From a virus: a stretch of DNA of 25,576 nt. Under the pieces are notes generated by a model that did not search any database, had not been told where the DNA came from, and saw nothing but the letters and a program-made list of their open reading frames with translations. Both the position numbers and the translations under genes were made by a program. The DNA is taken from positions 1-25,576 of IMG/VR virus record IMGVR_UViG_3300028654_000065; one strand, written 5' to 3'. Of the stretch, positions 14,268-23,321 are shown one piece after another. Numbering within the stretch: position 1 is the first letter of the stretch; each line of letters begins with the position of its first letter.

Positions 14268-15590
14268 ATGAAATACTATGCGACCAAAATCAGCGATAAC
14301 ATCGCCGAGACTCCCGAAGGGTATCTCATTTGCATCGGCGTTTCGATCGGTCGCACTGGAGTCATGGATTATGGCAAAGGCGAAACTCCAATAGATCCAG
14401 GACCAGACGGTGTCGTTAAAGTCTCGCGTGATGAGGACGAAGTTTTCCGTCCGGAAACTATCGCTTCGTTTGAAGGAAAACCTTTTACAATCAAGCATCC
14501 AGTTGAATTTGTTAATCCAGATAACTGGAAGGAATTGGCAAAAGGAGTGATTCAAAATGTTCGTCGTGGAGAAGGAGATCAAAAGGACGATTTGATTTGC
14601 GACCTTTTGATTACAGACCAGTTAGCAATTTCTCTTGTGAAAAAAGGGATGCGGGGTTTATCTTGTGGTTATGAGGCCGACTACATCCAAACGGGTGAAG
14701 GAAAAGGAAAACAAGTAAATCTCATCGGAAATCATTTAGCGCTTGTCGAGGAAGGCCGGGCAGGTGCAGGATACGAGATCAAGGACCATAAAATAGGAGC
14801 ACGCTGGATGAAAAAATCTCTCGCTGATACAATCAAATCCATGTTTATCAAAGTTGTCGACGAAGCTGTAGCGAGTGAAGAAAAAGAAAAAAAATCCAAG
14901 GACGCTGAGTCCAAACCTCAGCCTGGCGCGCCCGCCGTTATGGACGCATCTATGTATGATGAGTTAGTCAAAGTTTGCAATGCGATGTCCGAACTTGTCG
15001 GAAAAATGAAACCAAAAGACGACAAGGAAAAAGAAGAAAAACCGAAGGACGAGGACAAGGAAAAAGAAAAAAAGCCTGAGGACGATGAAGAATCAAGTCT
15101 CGAAAGCCGCTTGAAAGCCCTTGAGGCAGCCGTCGAAAAAATGCTCGAATCTGAATCAGAGGAATCTGGTGATGACGACGAGGACAAGGACAAATCTAAA
15201 GATGACGACGAAGAAGAAGAAAATGAAGTCGACGACGAGGACGATCCGGAAATGGTAGGCGACACCGCAGCGCGCGCCGAAATTCTCGCTCCAGGAATCA
15301 AGCTGACAAAAGACGTGAAGTCGGCGGCTCTAAAAGCCGCTTACAAAACAAAAGACGGTAAGGAAGTGATCGATGCTCTTACCAGCGGTAAGGGTCCCGA
15401 TTACTCGAAGTCGGAACGAGTCGAAACTATTTTCATCGCTGCATCCGAATTGATGAAATCGAAACGGACTCAAGACCTGACTCGCACGAAAACAGGTGAT
15501 TTTAATTCGGCGATTTTCAATAATGAAAGTCACATGACCCCGGAAAAAATGAACGAGATCAACGCAAAACGGTACAACACGAATAAATAA
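14268..15590 (+). CDS. DUF2213 prohead protease fused to an acidic scaffold-like domain
   Basis: A 440-residue protein. Residues 1 to about 170 are a DUF2213-type prohead protease: GKPFTIKHPVEFVNPDNW with His77, and RGLSCGYEADY with Ser132, the expected His/Ser pair, then NLIGNHLALVEEGRAG. From about 185 to 345 the chain is extremely rich in Glu, Asp and Lys (KEKEEKPKDEDKEKEKKPED is typical) and predicted to be coiled or disordered, like capsid scaffolds. The C-terminal part (SKSERVETIFIAASELMKS onward) is more ordered. Protease and scaffold in one chain is known in several phages; the protease would cut capsid and scaffold after assembly and destroy itself. It starts at ATG 14268, three bases after the previous stop, with no strong ribosome binding site. 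Confidence 0.85.
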   Translation: MKYYATKISDNIAETPEGYLICIGVSIGRTGVMDYGKGETPIDPGPDGVVKVSRDEDEVFRPETIASFEGKPFTIKHPVEFVNPDNWKELAKGVIQNVRRGEGDQKDDLICDLLITDQLAISLVKKGMRGLSCGYEADYIQTGEGKGKQVNLIGNHLALVEEGRAGAGYEIKDHKIGARWMKKSLADTIKSMFIKVVDEAVASEEKEKKSKDAESKPQPGAPAVMDASMYDELVKVCNAMSELVGKMKPKDDKEKEEKPKDEDKEKEKKPEDDEESSLESRLKALEAAVEKMLESESEESGDDDEDKDKSKDDDEEEENEVDDEDDPEMVGDTAARAEILAPGIKLTKDVKSAALKAAYKTKDGKEVIDALTSGKGPDYSKSERVETIFIAASELMKSKRTQDLTRTKTGDFNSAIFNNESHMTPEKMNEINAKRYNTNK

Positions 15591-15600
15591 GGAGATTCTC

Positions 15601-16110
15601 ATGTGTCCTCCCGCATATCTTTATAATGCTCCGGCTGGTGTGCCAGGCGACATCACTCGCACCGACGAAACAAACGTCGAACCGGCGATGTTGATCGCTC
15701 AGAGCAGCACATTTGCGCAAGCTTTCGGTATACCGATGAAATATGTGACTGGCGGCATCGCTCAATTCGTGGGCGGTGAGTCAGCTTCGGATTTCGCTGG
15801 CGTCCTCGTGCGGGAAGTTCCTGGTATCTCGGGATCGACGGCGCAAGGTTTAAACGACAACGTTCCGTTTCCGGATCAAGTTCAAGGTCTCGCGGTTCGC
15901 GGCTATGTGGCCGTGAAATGTACGCAAGGCACTCCGGCGCGCGGTGGAATCGTTTATGTACGCGTGATCGCGGACACCGGTAAAGCAATCGGAGATTTTG
16001 AAGCTGTATCTGATACCTCGAAATCGGTTGCGCTGAGCTCGACTCAAGCGTCTTGGGCATCCGACGGTAAGGACGCAGACAACAACACCGAACTGAGAAT
16101 CGCTCGCTAA
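15601..16110 (+). CDS. structural cement protein (gp24-like)
   Basis: A 169-residue, glycine/alanine-rich beta protein beginning MCPPAYLYNAPAGVPGDITR. The segments GDITRTDETNVEPAMLIAQ, VTGGIAQFVGGESASDFAGV and AVRGYVAVKCTQGTPARGG are typical of the phage 'structural cement protein Gp24' family, found directly before a DUF2184-type capsid gene. It would bind the capsid exterior between hexamers and stabilise the expanded head. The ATG is preceded by AAGGAG, eight bases away, and translation should be strong. The major capsid gene follows after 15 bases. Confidence 0.78.
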   Translation: MCPPAYLYNAPAGVPGDITRTDETNVEPAMLIAQSSTFAQAFGIPMKYVTGGIAQFVGGESASDFAGVLVREVPGISGSTAQGLNDNVPFPDQVQGLAVRGYVAVKCTQGTPARGGIVYVRVIADTGKAIGDFEAVSDTSKSVALSSTQASWASDGKDADNNTELRIAR

Positions 16111-16125
16111 TAAAAGGGGATTAAT

Positions 16126-17106
16126 ATGTTAAAAGCAGGCCGCCGATTTAGAACACGAGATTCAGCACTATCGTATTTCGTCAACCAACTCGATAACCTC
16201 GATAAACGGTTGTACGAACCGCTCGTCTCCGTAAGCTGGGGTCGCGACATCAAGCTGCGCGCTGGAATTACGATGAGCAACGAAAGCACTTCGTTCATTC
16301 GGTCCGCCTTCGCAGCGCCCGGTACGCTAAAAAATAGCTCCGGATCAAGCGGCGGTAACATGCCATGGTTGTCGGCTGAGACGACTGCGATCCCCGGAGT
16401 GGAAATTAACGGTGAGCGTATCGTTCTTCCTTTGCGCCTTTTGGGTCGAGAAGTTTCCTACACCTCGGTTGAATTGGAACGGTCGCAATTGACCGGTCAG
16501 CCGATCGATGCTCAAAAAATGGAAGCAATGAATATCCTCTATCAAATGAACACGGATCAAATCGTGTACATCGGATCGGACGATGTTAAAACGCAAGGTC
16601 TTTTAAACAATGACCTGATCACGCAAACTGAAGTCGCTGATGGCGCGGCCGGTTCGAAGGCGTGGACCACGAAAACTCCTGATGAGATTTTGGCTGACGT
16701 CAATACCCTCATCGAAGCTTGCTGGCAATCGGCGGCATTCGCGGTTTGTCCTGACAAACTGTTGCTCCCGCCATTCCAATTTTCCTACATCGCCAGCCAA
16801 AAAGTTTCCTCGGCCGGCAACGTTTCGATTCTCAAGTTCTTGAAGGAGAATTCCATTTCGTTATCGGTCAATGGAAAAGAGCTCGATATTCAGCCAGTAA
16901 AATGGCTCACGGGCCGAGGCAACGATAGCGAGGATCGCATGGTCGCCTACACGAACGACGAAATGCGCGTTCGGTATCCGATGGTACCGATCCGTCGCGA
17001 GACGGCGTACTATCAAGGTATCCGATACACCGCTCCCTACATTTGGGCATTCGGTGGTCTCGAGATTGTTTATCCCGAAACGCTGCGATACGCTGACGGC
17101 ATCTAA
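16126..17106 (+). CDS. major capsid protein (DUF2184 type)
   Basis: A 326-residue protein matching the DUF2184 family of HK97-fold major capsid proteins. Recognisable segments are FVNQLDNLDKRLYEPLVSV and WGRDIKLRAGI near the start, LLGREVSYTSVELERSQLTG around residues 105-124, NILYQMNTDQIVYIGSDD at about 134-151, and RRETAYYQGIRYTAPYIW followed by AFGGLEIVYPETL at the end. These correspond to the N-arm, E-loop/P-domain and A-domain parts of the family. It starts at ATG 16126 with AAGGGG upstream. Placement after protease and cement genes is the expected order. This should be the most abundant virion protein. Confidence 0.9.
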   Translation: MLKAGRRFRTRDSALSYFVNQLDNLDKRLYEPLVSVSWGRDIKLRAGITMSNESTSFIRSAFAAPGTLKNSSGSSGGNMPWLSAETTAIPGVEINGERIVLPLRLLGREVSYTSVELERSQLTGQPIDAQKMEAMNILYQMNTDQIVYIGSDDVKTQGLLNNDLITQTEVADGAAGSKAWTTKTPDEILADVNTLIEACWQSAAFAVCPDKLLLPPFQFSYIASQKVSSAGNVSILKFLKENSISLSVNGKELDIQPVKWLTGRGNDSEDRMVAYTNDEMRVRYPMVPIRRETAYYQGIRYTAPYIWAFGGLEIVYPETLRYADGI

Positions 17107-17123
17107 GCGTCAGGGGTTGCACC

Positions 17124-17363
17124 ATGAAAGTAAAATTCAACTGTAAAGTTTGTTTCGGTGGGGTTGATTACCCCATCGGAATCAGCGAAGTTCCTAATGA
17201 TTTGCGCAAAAATGCATATTTTTTGTCGATGATAAAAAATGGCAAAGTAGAGATCATTCACGATTCTCAAGATTCGCAAATCGAAAAGTCTGTTGACGAA
17301 GTAGAAAAATCCGAGCCTGAAAAGCCAAAAAAGGGACGAAAGCCAAAACAAAAGGATGAGTAA
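17124..17363 (+). CDS. small head-tail region protein
   Basis: A 79-residue protein with MKVKFNCKVCFGGVDYPIGI at the start (Cys7 and Cys10 in a CxVC arrangement) and a lysine/glutamate/proline-rich tail (KSEPEKPKKGRKPKQKDE). Small proteins of this layout often lie between the major capsid and the DUF4054-type connector. The basic disordered tail may contact DNA or the capsid. The ATG lies 17 bases after the capsid stop, and the next gene's GTG follows its stop directly. Function not established. Confidence 0.65.
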   Translation: MKVKFNCKVCFGGVDYPIGISEVPNDLRKNAYFLSMIKNGKVEIIHDSQDSQIEKSVDEVEKSEPEKPKKGRKPKQKDE

Positions 17364-17747
17364 GTGGACATTTCGGCGTTTCGAGCAAACTTTCCTGAAT
17401 TTAGCTCAACGTCGACTTATCCAGACTCAATGATCACGTTTTGGGCCGGCGTCGCCGAACTCCAAATAAACAAATGTCTCTGGGACAACATGTACGTCAA
17501 TGGCGTGCAACTCTACGTCGCGCACGAGATCACGCTCGCAGCCCAAAACGTGCAGGCCGCGTCCGTCGGCGGATCCCCTGGTCAGCACGGCGGAATCGCG
17601 AACAGTAAAGCGGTCGGGGCCGTGAATGTCGGATACGACGCCAATACGCAAACCGAAAAAGATGCCGGATGGTGGAACCGTACGATCTACGGTCAGCAAT
17701 TCATCCGATTGGCCCGAATGTTCGGGTCAGGAGCAGTCCAACTGTGA
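17364..17747 (+). CDS. head-tail connector (DUF4054 type)
   Basis: A 127-residue protein with GTG start at 17364 immediately after the previous stop. It begins MDISAFRANFPEFSSTSTYP, which with MITFWAGVAELQINKCLW and the end WWNRTIYGQQFIRLARMF matches the DUF4054/head-tail adaptor family. The middle is rich in Gly, Ala and Ser (AASVGGSPGQHGGIANSK). Such proteins sit beneath the portal and extend the neck. Its stop overlaps the next gene (GTGA). Family recognition is by pattern. Confidence 0.8.
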   Translation: MDISAFRANFPEFSSTSTYPDSMITFWAGVAELQINKCLWDNMYVNGVQLYVAHEITLAAQNVQAASVGGSPGQHGGIANSKAVGAVNVGYDANTQTEKDAGWWNRTIYGQQFIRLARMFGSGAVQL

Positions 17748-18232
17748 AACCTACTTTCCAGGTGACTTACGATTCGGTCGATGAAATCAACCGGGTCATA
17801 AAGTCATTTAAAAAAGATGCGATATTGGTAGGAATTCCAGAAATAGACAACAAGCGCGAGGAAGGTCCCATTGGAAACGCTGCCCTACTATGGATCAATA
17901 ATTTTGGCTCACCGGTCAATAACATCCCACCAAGACCGGTTATGCAAATTGGCATTTTCAACGCGCAGGACGCGATTAGTGAAGAATTTAGAAAAGCAGC
18001 TGACGATGCTTTTGAAAAAGGAATTGCTTCCGTGCGGACGCATTATGAACGAATAGGGATGATCGCGTCGAACTCAATAAAAAAGACGATCAATGATCAG
18101 ATCGGTTTCGATGAACCGGCCGAATCGACCTTGAAGTCGAGGCGATCGCAAGGGTTTAATGGAACCAAATCGCTCATCGTGACGGCGCAAATGAGAAACG
18201 CAATCACTTACGTCATCCAGTGGAGTTTTTGA
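17744..18232 (+). CDS. neck / virion morphogenesis protein
   Basis: A 162-residue protein. The start is GTG 17744, overlapping the connector stop as GTGA, with GGAG about eleven bases upstream; a longer reading inside the connector gene is not credible. It contains ILVGIPEIDNKREEGPIGNA, then INNFGSPVNNIPPRPVMQ, the 'LxxInExGxxxxxIPPRPF' pattern of Mu gpG-type and HK97 gp10-type completion proteins. A helical C-terminal half (ASVRTHYERIGMIASNSI and onward) ends SLIVTAQMRNAITYVI, also family-like. It would sit in the neck or help head-tail joining. Confidence 0.78.
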   Translation: MKPTFQVTYDSVDEINRVIKSFKKDAILVGIPEIDNKREEGPIGNAALLWINNFGSPVNNIPPRPVMQIGIFNAQDAISEEFRKAADDAFEKGIASVRTHYERIGMIASNSIKKTINDQIGFDEPAESTLKSRRSQGFNGTKSLIVTAQMRNAITYVIQWSF

Positions 18233-18601
18233 TTGGCTCAATTAGACGTCTCAGACTTACTTTTAGATCCGGTTTTCATTGACCCGATTACGCTCATTCA
18301 TCGGACGCCGACGGTAAATTCCTACGGCGAAAACACCTTAATGGAAAACTCGGTCACGACCGTGGGATCAGTCCAGCCCGCGTCGACAAAACAAATCCAG
18401 CGATTGCCGGAGGCATTAAGGCTCGCCGACATCCGATCATTTTTCATCAAGGCAGAAATTAAATCTGACGGAACTTCGGTTTACCCAGACATTATTGTAT
18501 TTCAGGGGAAAAGATTTCAGGTTCAATCAGTTGCGCCATGGCTCAACTATGGATCCGGGTGGAATGAGGGAATCTGTGTCGCGGAGGTTCCGGCGCCATG
18601 A
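18233..18601 (+). CDS. head-tail joining protein (unassigned family)
   Basis: A 122-residue protein starting at TTG 18233, directly after the previous stop. It has a beta-rich layout: DLLLDPVFIDPITLIHRTPT, YPDIIVFQGKRFQVQSVAPW, and NEGICVAEVPAP at the end. A FQGKRFQVQSVAPWL element is similar in style to head-closure or stopper proteins, where a strand with VxGxxYxV recurs. It lies between a neck protein and the terminator-like gene, which favours a stopper role. Its stop overlaps the next ATG (ATGA). The family is not certain. Confidence 0.65.
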   Translation: MAQLDVSDLLLDPVFIDPITLIHRTPTVNSYGENTLMENSVTTVGSVQPASTKQIQRLPEALRLADIRSFFIKAEIKSDGTSVYPDIIVFQGKRFQVQSVAPWLNYGSGWNEGICVAEVPAP

Positions 18602-19197
18602 GCAACGATAGCGCAACTGGCGGATATTTAGTCCCATCGTCAAGCCAAGGGCTTCCCGGCTCGTTGACGCTCACGCAGTTCATTCAAACCGTCCTTGTTG
18701 GCATTACCGGTTTTGACGGCACGCTCGTACGGCCGAAATGGCAAGTCGCGCCTCCAAAGCAACCAGATGTCGGAACCGATTGGCTCGCATTTGGAATCCA
18801 AATGACGGATCCAGATCAATTTGCATATTGGGGAATGGATGAAAGCGCGAGTACGATATTTTTACGCCAAGAGTCGATTGAGATACAGTGCGCATTTTAC
18901 GGGCCGAATTCTCAGGAAAACATTTCCTCCTTTCGTGATGGTTTTCAGATCCAACAAAATCTCGAGGCATTGCGACTCGCTAACATGGGATACTTAAAGT
19001 GCACGAGCGCGATCAGAGGTCCAGATTTAGTCAACGAACGTTGGATCGATCGATATGAAATGAGTATATTTTTAACTAGACAGGTCCAAAGGACTTATCC
19101 CATCCTTTCATTTGTGTCGGCCGGGGGTATGCTTCATACTGTGGTGGATGGCGATGCCGTTCCGCACAGTCAAACTTGGTTAGTAGAGGAGCCATAA
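18598..19197 (+). CDS. neck terminator protein (gp12-like)
   Basis: A 199-residue protein. The segment LTLTQFIQTVLVGITGFDGT followed by LVRPKWQVAPPKQPDVGTDW and LAFGI matches the phage neck terminator (gp12-like) family with its VRPRWQ...PP..P..GTDW hallmark. The middle has IEIQCAFYGPNSQENISSF, and the end SFVSAGGMLHTVVDGDAVP. It would cap the tail tube at the neck of contractile or non-contractile tails. The ATG overlaps the preceding stop. Directly after it comes the cassette of signal-peptide proteins instead of the tail sheath that would normally follow. Confidence 0.8.
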   Translation: MSNDSATGGYLVPSSSQGLPGSLTLTQFIQTVLVGITGFDGTLVRPKWQVAPPKQPDVGTDWLAFGIQMTDPDQFAYWGMDESASTIFLRQESIEIQCAFYGPNSQENISSFRDGFQIQQNLEALRLANMGYLKCTSAIRGPDLVNERWIDRYEMSIFLTRQVQRTYPILSFVSAGGMLHTVVDGDAVPHSQTWLVEEP

Positions 19198-19515
19198 ATG
19201 CGCATAATTCTTTTTCTAATCGGATTTTTATTTAGTTCGACATTATTCGCGGACGCATTTAACCCTCCTCAAACGATCACTGCGACCAATACAAGCACGA
19301 GAGTGCTCGCGATCAACGCCAAGAGAAGTTATCTTTTGATTCAAAATATCGGGACCGTCGGAGTTTATGTAAGCACTCAAACTCAAGTTGGGACCGTCGG
19401 TGTTTATGTCCCGGCCGGCGGCGCGTATGAACCGGTAGCTGCACCCATCAACGAAATTTGGGTCGTCAGCGAAAGTGGGAATAATAACATCGTCGTGATG
19501 CAAGGAACTCCGTAA
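19198..19515 (+). CDS. exported small beta protein, fibre cassette
   Basis: A 105-residue protein with a Sec signal peptide: MRIILFLIGFLFSSTLFADA, with a likely cut after ADA. The mature part is a small beta protein with two near-identical units, GTVGVYVSTQTQV and GTVGVYVPAGG, encoded by 20-base segments (GGGACCGTCGG...) that differ by one base. The pattern 'SYLLIQNIGTVGVYVS' resembles small beta-barrel phage fibre or decoration proteins. The ATG abuts the neck terminator stop and its stop overlaps the next ATG. An exported product inside a virion operon is unusual. Confidence 0.7.
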   Translation: MRIILFLIGFLFSSTLFADAFNPPQTITATNTSTRVLAINAKRSYLLIQNIGTVGVYVSTQTQVGTVGVYVPAGGAYEPVAAPINEIWVVSESGNNNIVVMQGTP

Positions 19516-22500
19516 TGCGTGAATTTTTATTGATTTTCACATTTCTATGCACGTTCACGGCGAACGCCTATATTTCGCCCATTTTCGTGAATGCGAATCA
19601 GATTCAAGGACAAGATGTCTCTAATTCAGTTCCGGTTGACGGAAATGTTTTGGTTTACAACGGCACCACTGATAAATGGGAACCCGGTGCCGGAGGTGGG
19701 GGCGGCGGAGTCACTTCGGTAACCGCATCCGTTCCTATTTTAAGTTCGGGTGGAAGCACGCCAAATATCACGTGCCGAAATGCCAGTGGGTCCCAATCTG
19801 GATGTCTGACTTCGGCGGATTGGACGTCGTTCAATCTCAAGCAACCCCAAGGCAATTACATTACCGATTTGATCGATGATGTCGTGGGAAATGGACCAGG
19901 CGTTGCCGGTACAACGGTCGTTGCCATTCAGGGAACCGCGGTCTCGAGCACGGCGCCGAATGATCAGCAATTTTTGAAATATAATGGCACATCAACACAA
20001 TGGGAACCGACCACTGTTTCAATAGGCTCAGTTTCGTCCGTGGCTTTGGCCGATGGTAGTTCATCGCCAATTTATAGTATCAGCGGAAGTCCAGTAACTT
20101 CGAGCGGGACTCTTACCTTTACGCTTTCGAATCAATCGGCCAATCGTGTCTTTGCGGGTCCGACGAGCGGAGGCGCGGCTCAGCCCACATTTCGATCTCT
20201 AGTTTCGGGCGACATCCCGTCCCTTAGCTATGCGAATCAATCACTTTCAAATTTGACGGGTCCGACTTCAGTAAATCAGGATCTGATTTTTTCAAATGCC
20301 AACCACATCATTCAAACTCCCGATGAATCTGGAAGTGACACGAAAAATTTGTCAGTTAATCCAGGTTCCGCAACGAATGCCAATGGCGGCGCATTAACAT
20401 TTAGAGGCGGAAGTTCCACGGGATCTTCAAGTTTCGCAGGTGGATTGGCCGCGCTTATCGGGGGCGGCACTTCTGGCGGAGCATTGGCTGGAAATGCAAT
20501 CGTTCAAGGCGGGGGCGGTAGCGCTGGATCGAATGGCGGCGATGTCCAAATCATTCCAGGATCTGGTACTACGCCAGGCGTAATAAAATTATTGTCTAAT
20601 GATTCTGCAAAATATGTCGGTTTAGTTGTAGATACTTCGACGACTTCATACTCACTGACATTTCCTTTGGGTCAGGGCGCGGCCAATTCATTCATTAAAA
20701 ATGATGGGTCTGGCAATCTATCTTTTGCCTCGGCTGTGACTTCGGTTGGCGCATCAAGTCCTCTCTCGAGCACCGGCGGTCAGACGCCTTCGATTTCATG
20801 TCAAGCGGCCAGCGGATCTCAGGCAGGATGTCTCTCATCGACAGACTGGTCAACTTTCAATTCTAAACAATCAGCTTTGACATTTGGGTCTATCTCCACG
20901 AGCACGACCGGCGTATCGGTTGGAAGTGGGTCAAATTCGACCGTGGGCCCGAATGTGACTGTCAACGTTCAAACGGCGAGCGGATCGCAACCCGGTCTTT
21001 TATCGACGGCCGATTGGACTACATTTAATGGAAAGCAAAGCGCTCTTACGTTCGGAAATTTGACCGATGCAGGTACTGATGGGATCACGGTCACATCTGG
21101 TACTGGCGCCGTCATCGGATCTGGAACTTCGATAGCCCAACATGTGTCTGATTCGACACACAATGGTTATTTGTCGAGCGCTGATTGGTCGACGTTCAAT
21201 GGAAAGCAAGCGGCTGGAAATTATATCACAGCCACAACGGGAGACGTTTCTTCTAGCGGCCCAGGATCTGCGATTGCCACCTTGGCAAATACAAAAAATA
21301 TGGTCTATGTTGATTTTCTATCTGGTGACGATTCGACCGGAACCGGAAACCTCGTAAATCCATGGAAAACGCTTCAAAAAGCTTGTAATTCGATCAGCCC
21401 AAGCGTCAGCGAACCATATGTGATTCAGGTTTCCGGAGGAAATAACGATTCGGATTCAACGACCATTTCTTGTCCTCCGGATATTAATATTGTGTCGGAT
21501 TATGAAATACAAATTAGTCAGCCCTTCGTTATTACCGGAGGATCAGGAAACGATACGGCGAGTTTTACGAATATTACTTTTGTATCGACTTTCACGTGGG
21601 TAAGAAATGACTCGAGCGAAATTAGTCTAGCGCTTTTTAATTCGGGCGCATTCGGATTGATAGATTTCGAACAACAAGGTGCGGGCGTACCGGCTACCTT
21701 TTTCTTTGGATATGGGGCTCAATTTGCGGCCGCCGGAGGTCTGACAATTCAGGCCGGCGAAGCTATCTTGCAGGGCGCTGGACTCGTCTCTGGAACGTTT
21801 AATTTCAAAGATTCTGGATCGGCATTTTTGTTGATGTCTGGTGGAATCGATTTTTTCAATACGACCATGCAATTATATGGTGGCGTGACGGCCGAATTGG
21901 CAGGTGATATTGCCGACACCGGCTATACGATCGAAGGTACGACGACTGGGAGCGGCACTCCGACGATTTTATCCGATTCAGGTAGTATTCCGGCCGCGAG
22001 CGCGATCACAGGAAATTTTAGTTTCATTCCTACATCCCTAGCCATTCATGAGGGCTATACGCCTGCCAATGCTGGCGATTGGTCGCCCGTACCCGATAAC
22101 GTTGCATCGGCGCTTGATACGCTCGCTGCCAGCACATTTGTCCTCCCAAGTTTGACGGCGGGATCAGTGATCTTTTCGAACGGTTCGACGCTCGCCCAAG
22201 ACAATGCGAATTTCTTTTGGGATAATACGATCAAAAGCCTAGAGATAAATGGCGACATATCAGTGTCGTCCTCGGTGACCGATTCTGGCGCGAGCGGCGG
22301 CATCATGAGTGCGCAATCCAATACCACATTGGCTGGCACTTCATCGAATACGACTATCGGGATCAATGGGGTTGCGGTAGGACTCGTTCAAGCGGGTGCT
22401 GAAAACGATAAAACGATATCTGGAATGAACTTCTCGGTAACTCGTGGTGATATGACAGATCAGGGCATTTTGGACAATATGAGCGGCGCCAATTCTTTGC

Positions 22501-23321
22501 TATTCATCAATTCCGATACGGCCGGTGTCACGAATAACGCATACGGATTTTCGGCCAATACATTTTCGGAAAATGGGACTCTCACGAATCTCTATGATTT
22601 TTACTCTTTGCGCGTTCCTGCAGGTCCTGGAGTCGTCACGAATCACTACGGCGTTTATTTGGAAAATGATTCCACTACCCCGATTCAAAACTGGATGTCA
22701 GGTAAAACCCAGTTTGGAGCAAGTTCATTCTCCGCTCCGTCGAGTACTATCGAAGTACATGGTCCTTTAGGATTCGTTGATTCTGGAAATCAAATTTCAT
22801 TTGTGGCTCCGACTCTATCTGGATCGACGGCATATGTGCTGCCGGGGGCGGACGGATCTAGTGGTGATGTATTGTCGACTGACGGTGCTGGAAATATGTC
22901 ATGGACAAGCGCTCCTGCCCCGTCTGACGTTGCTCACTGGGTTCATTTCACGGTCACTTATTCGGATCTAGCGACGGCCGCGCCAACCAATCAAGTAACT
23001 CTCTACACACTTCCCCTTAAAGGCGTCCTACACGGGGCCATGATTCACGACACCACATCATTCAATGATTCCGGTGGTCCGGCGGTCATGACTCAATATT
23101 CTCTGGCCCTTGGAACTGTCGCGAATCCTGTTATTTTGGTCGATAATGCCGACATTTTTCAAGCTCCGAGTGATACGCTTTCATATTCATCGAACGTAGT
23201 TGATGCTCCGAATTTCGGTGGAACGACGGATGTTGTAATGACGGTGACGAGCGATCAGAATTTGGATACGGCAACACAGGGTCAAGCAGACGTTTGGCTT
23301 TATGTCTCGACGCTTCCTTAG
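19515..23321 (+). CDS. giant exported mosaic fibre protein
   Basis: A 1268-residue protein with a signal peptide MREFLLIFTFLCTFTANAY (cut after ANA). Residues about 20-590 are low-complexity Gly/Ser/Thr beta modules, including four copies of a G-x-L-S-x-x-D-W-x-T-F-N-x-K-Q unit, a motif widespread in phage tail fibres and bacterial surface proteins. Residues about 596-830 begin VYVDFLSGDDSTGTG, then NPWKTLQKACNSI, which matches the entry of pectin-lyase-like right-handed beta-helices. Further linker modules carry NVASALDTLAAST and LSTDGAGNMSWTS. The last 135 residues (from about 1134) look like a separate globular beta domain and probably bind a receptor. Its length and modules fit a trimeric fibre. 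No membrane anchor or autotransporter barrel is seen. Confidence 0.8.
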   Translation: MREFLLIFTFLCTFTANAYISPIFVNANQIQGQDVSNSVPVDGNVLVYNGTTDKWEPGAGGGGGGVTSVTASVPILSSGGSTPNITCRNASGSQSGCLTSADWTSFNLKQPQGNYITDLIDDVVGNGPGVAGTTVVAIQGTAVSSTAPNDQQFLKYNGTSTQWEPTTVSIGSVSSVALADGSSSPIYSISGSPVTSSGTLTFTLSNQSANRVFAGPTSGGAAQPTFRSLVSGDIPSLSYANQSLSNLTGPTSVNQDLIFSNANHIIQTPDESGSDTKNLSVNPGSATNANGGALTFRGGSSTGSSSFAGGLAALIGGGTSGGALAGNAIVQGGGGSAGSNGGDVQIIPGSGTTPGVIKLLSNDSAKYVGLVVDTSTTSYSLTFPLGQGAANSFIKNDGSGNLSFASAVTSVGASSPLSSTGGQTPSISCQAASGSQAGCLSSTDWSTFNSKQSALTFGSISTSTTGVSVGSGSNSTVGPNVTVNVQTASGSQPGLLSTADWTTFNGKQSALTFGNLTDAGTDGITVTSGTGAVIGSGTSIAQHVSDSTHNGYLSSADWSTFNGKQAAGNYITATTGDVSSSGPGSAIATLANTKNMVYVDFLSGDDSTGTGNLVNPWKTLQKACNSISPSVSEPYVIQVSGGNNDSDSTTISCPPDINIVSDYEIQISQPFVITGGSGNDTASFTNITFVSTFTWVRNDSSEISLALFNSGAFGLIDFEQQGAGVPATFFFGYGAQFAAAGGLTIQAGEAILQGAGLVSGTFNFKDSGSAFLLMSGGIDFFNTTMQLYGGVTAELAGDIADTGYTIEGTTTGSGTPTILSDSGSIPAASAITGNFSFIPTSLAIHEGYTPANAGDWSPVPDNVASALDTLAASTFVLPSLTAGSVIFSNGSTLAQDNANFFWDNTIKSLEINGDISVSSSVTDSGASGGIMSAQSNTTLAGTSSNTTIGINGVAVGLVQAGAENDKTISGMNFSVTRGDMTDQGILDNMSGANSLLFINSDTAGVTNNAYGFSANTFSENGTLTNLYDFYSLRVPAGPGVVTNHYGVYLENDSTTPIQNWMSGKTQFGASSFSAPSSTIEVHGPLGFVDSGNQISFVAPTLSGSTAYVLPGADGSSGDVLSTDGAGNMSWTSAPAPSDVAHWVHFTVTYSDLATAAPTNQVTLYTLPLKGVLHGAMIHDTTSFNDSGGPAVMTQYSLALGTVANPVILVDNADIFQAPSDTLSYSSNVVDAPNFGGTTDVVMTVTSDQNLDTATQGQADVWLYVSTLP
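19800..21209 (+). repeat. four copies of the DWxTFNxKQ fibre unit
   Basis: Four 45-base copies encode G-(C/L/Y)-L-(T/S)-S-x-D-W-(T/S)-(S/T)-F-N-x-K-Q at 19800-19844, 20826-20870, 20994-21038 and 21165-21209. Copies 1 and 2 are also preceded by a shared stretch (SGG-x-TP-x-I-x-C-x-ASGSQ), showing duplication of a longer unit of about 40 residues. Spacing is irregular, so these are dispersed protein-domain repeats and not DNA tandem repeats. Confidence 0.85.

Noticed and set aside
14918-15301. Long serine-rich reading frame on the - strand opposite the acidic domain of the DUF2213 protein
   Set aside because: It is the antisense of Asp/Glu/Lys codons, which always gives Ser/Phe/Leu runs; no ribosome binding site and no separate signal.
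19800-21209. CRISPR-like or tandem DNA repeat array
   Set aside because: Copies are irregularly spaced, in frame and diverged at synonymous sites, so they are protein-domain repeats.
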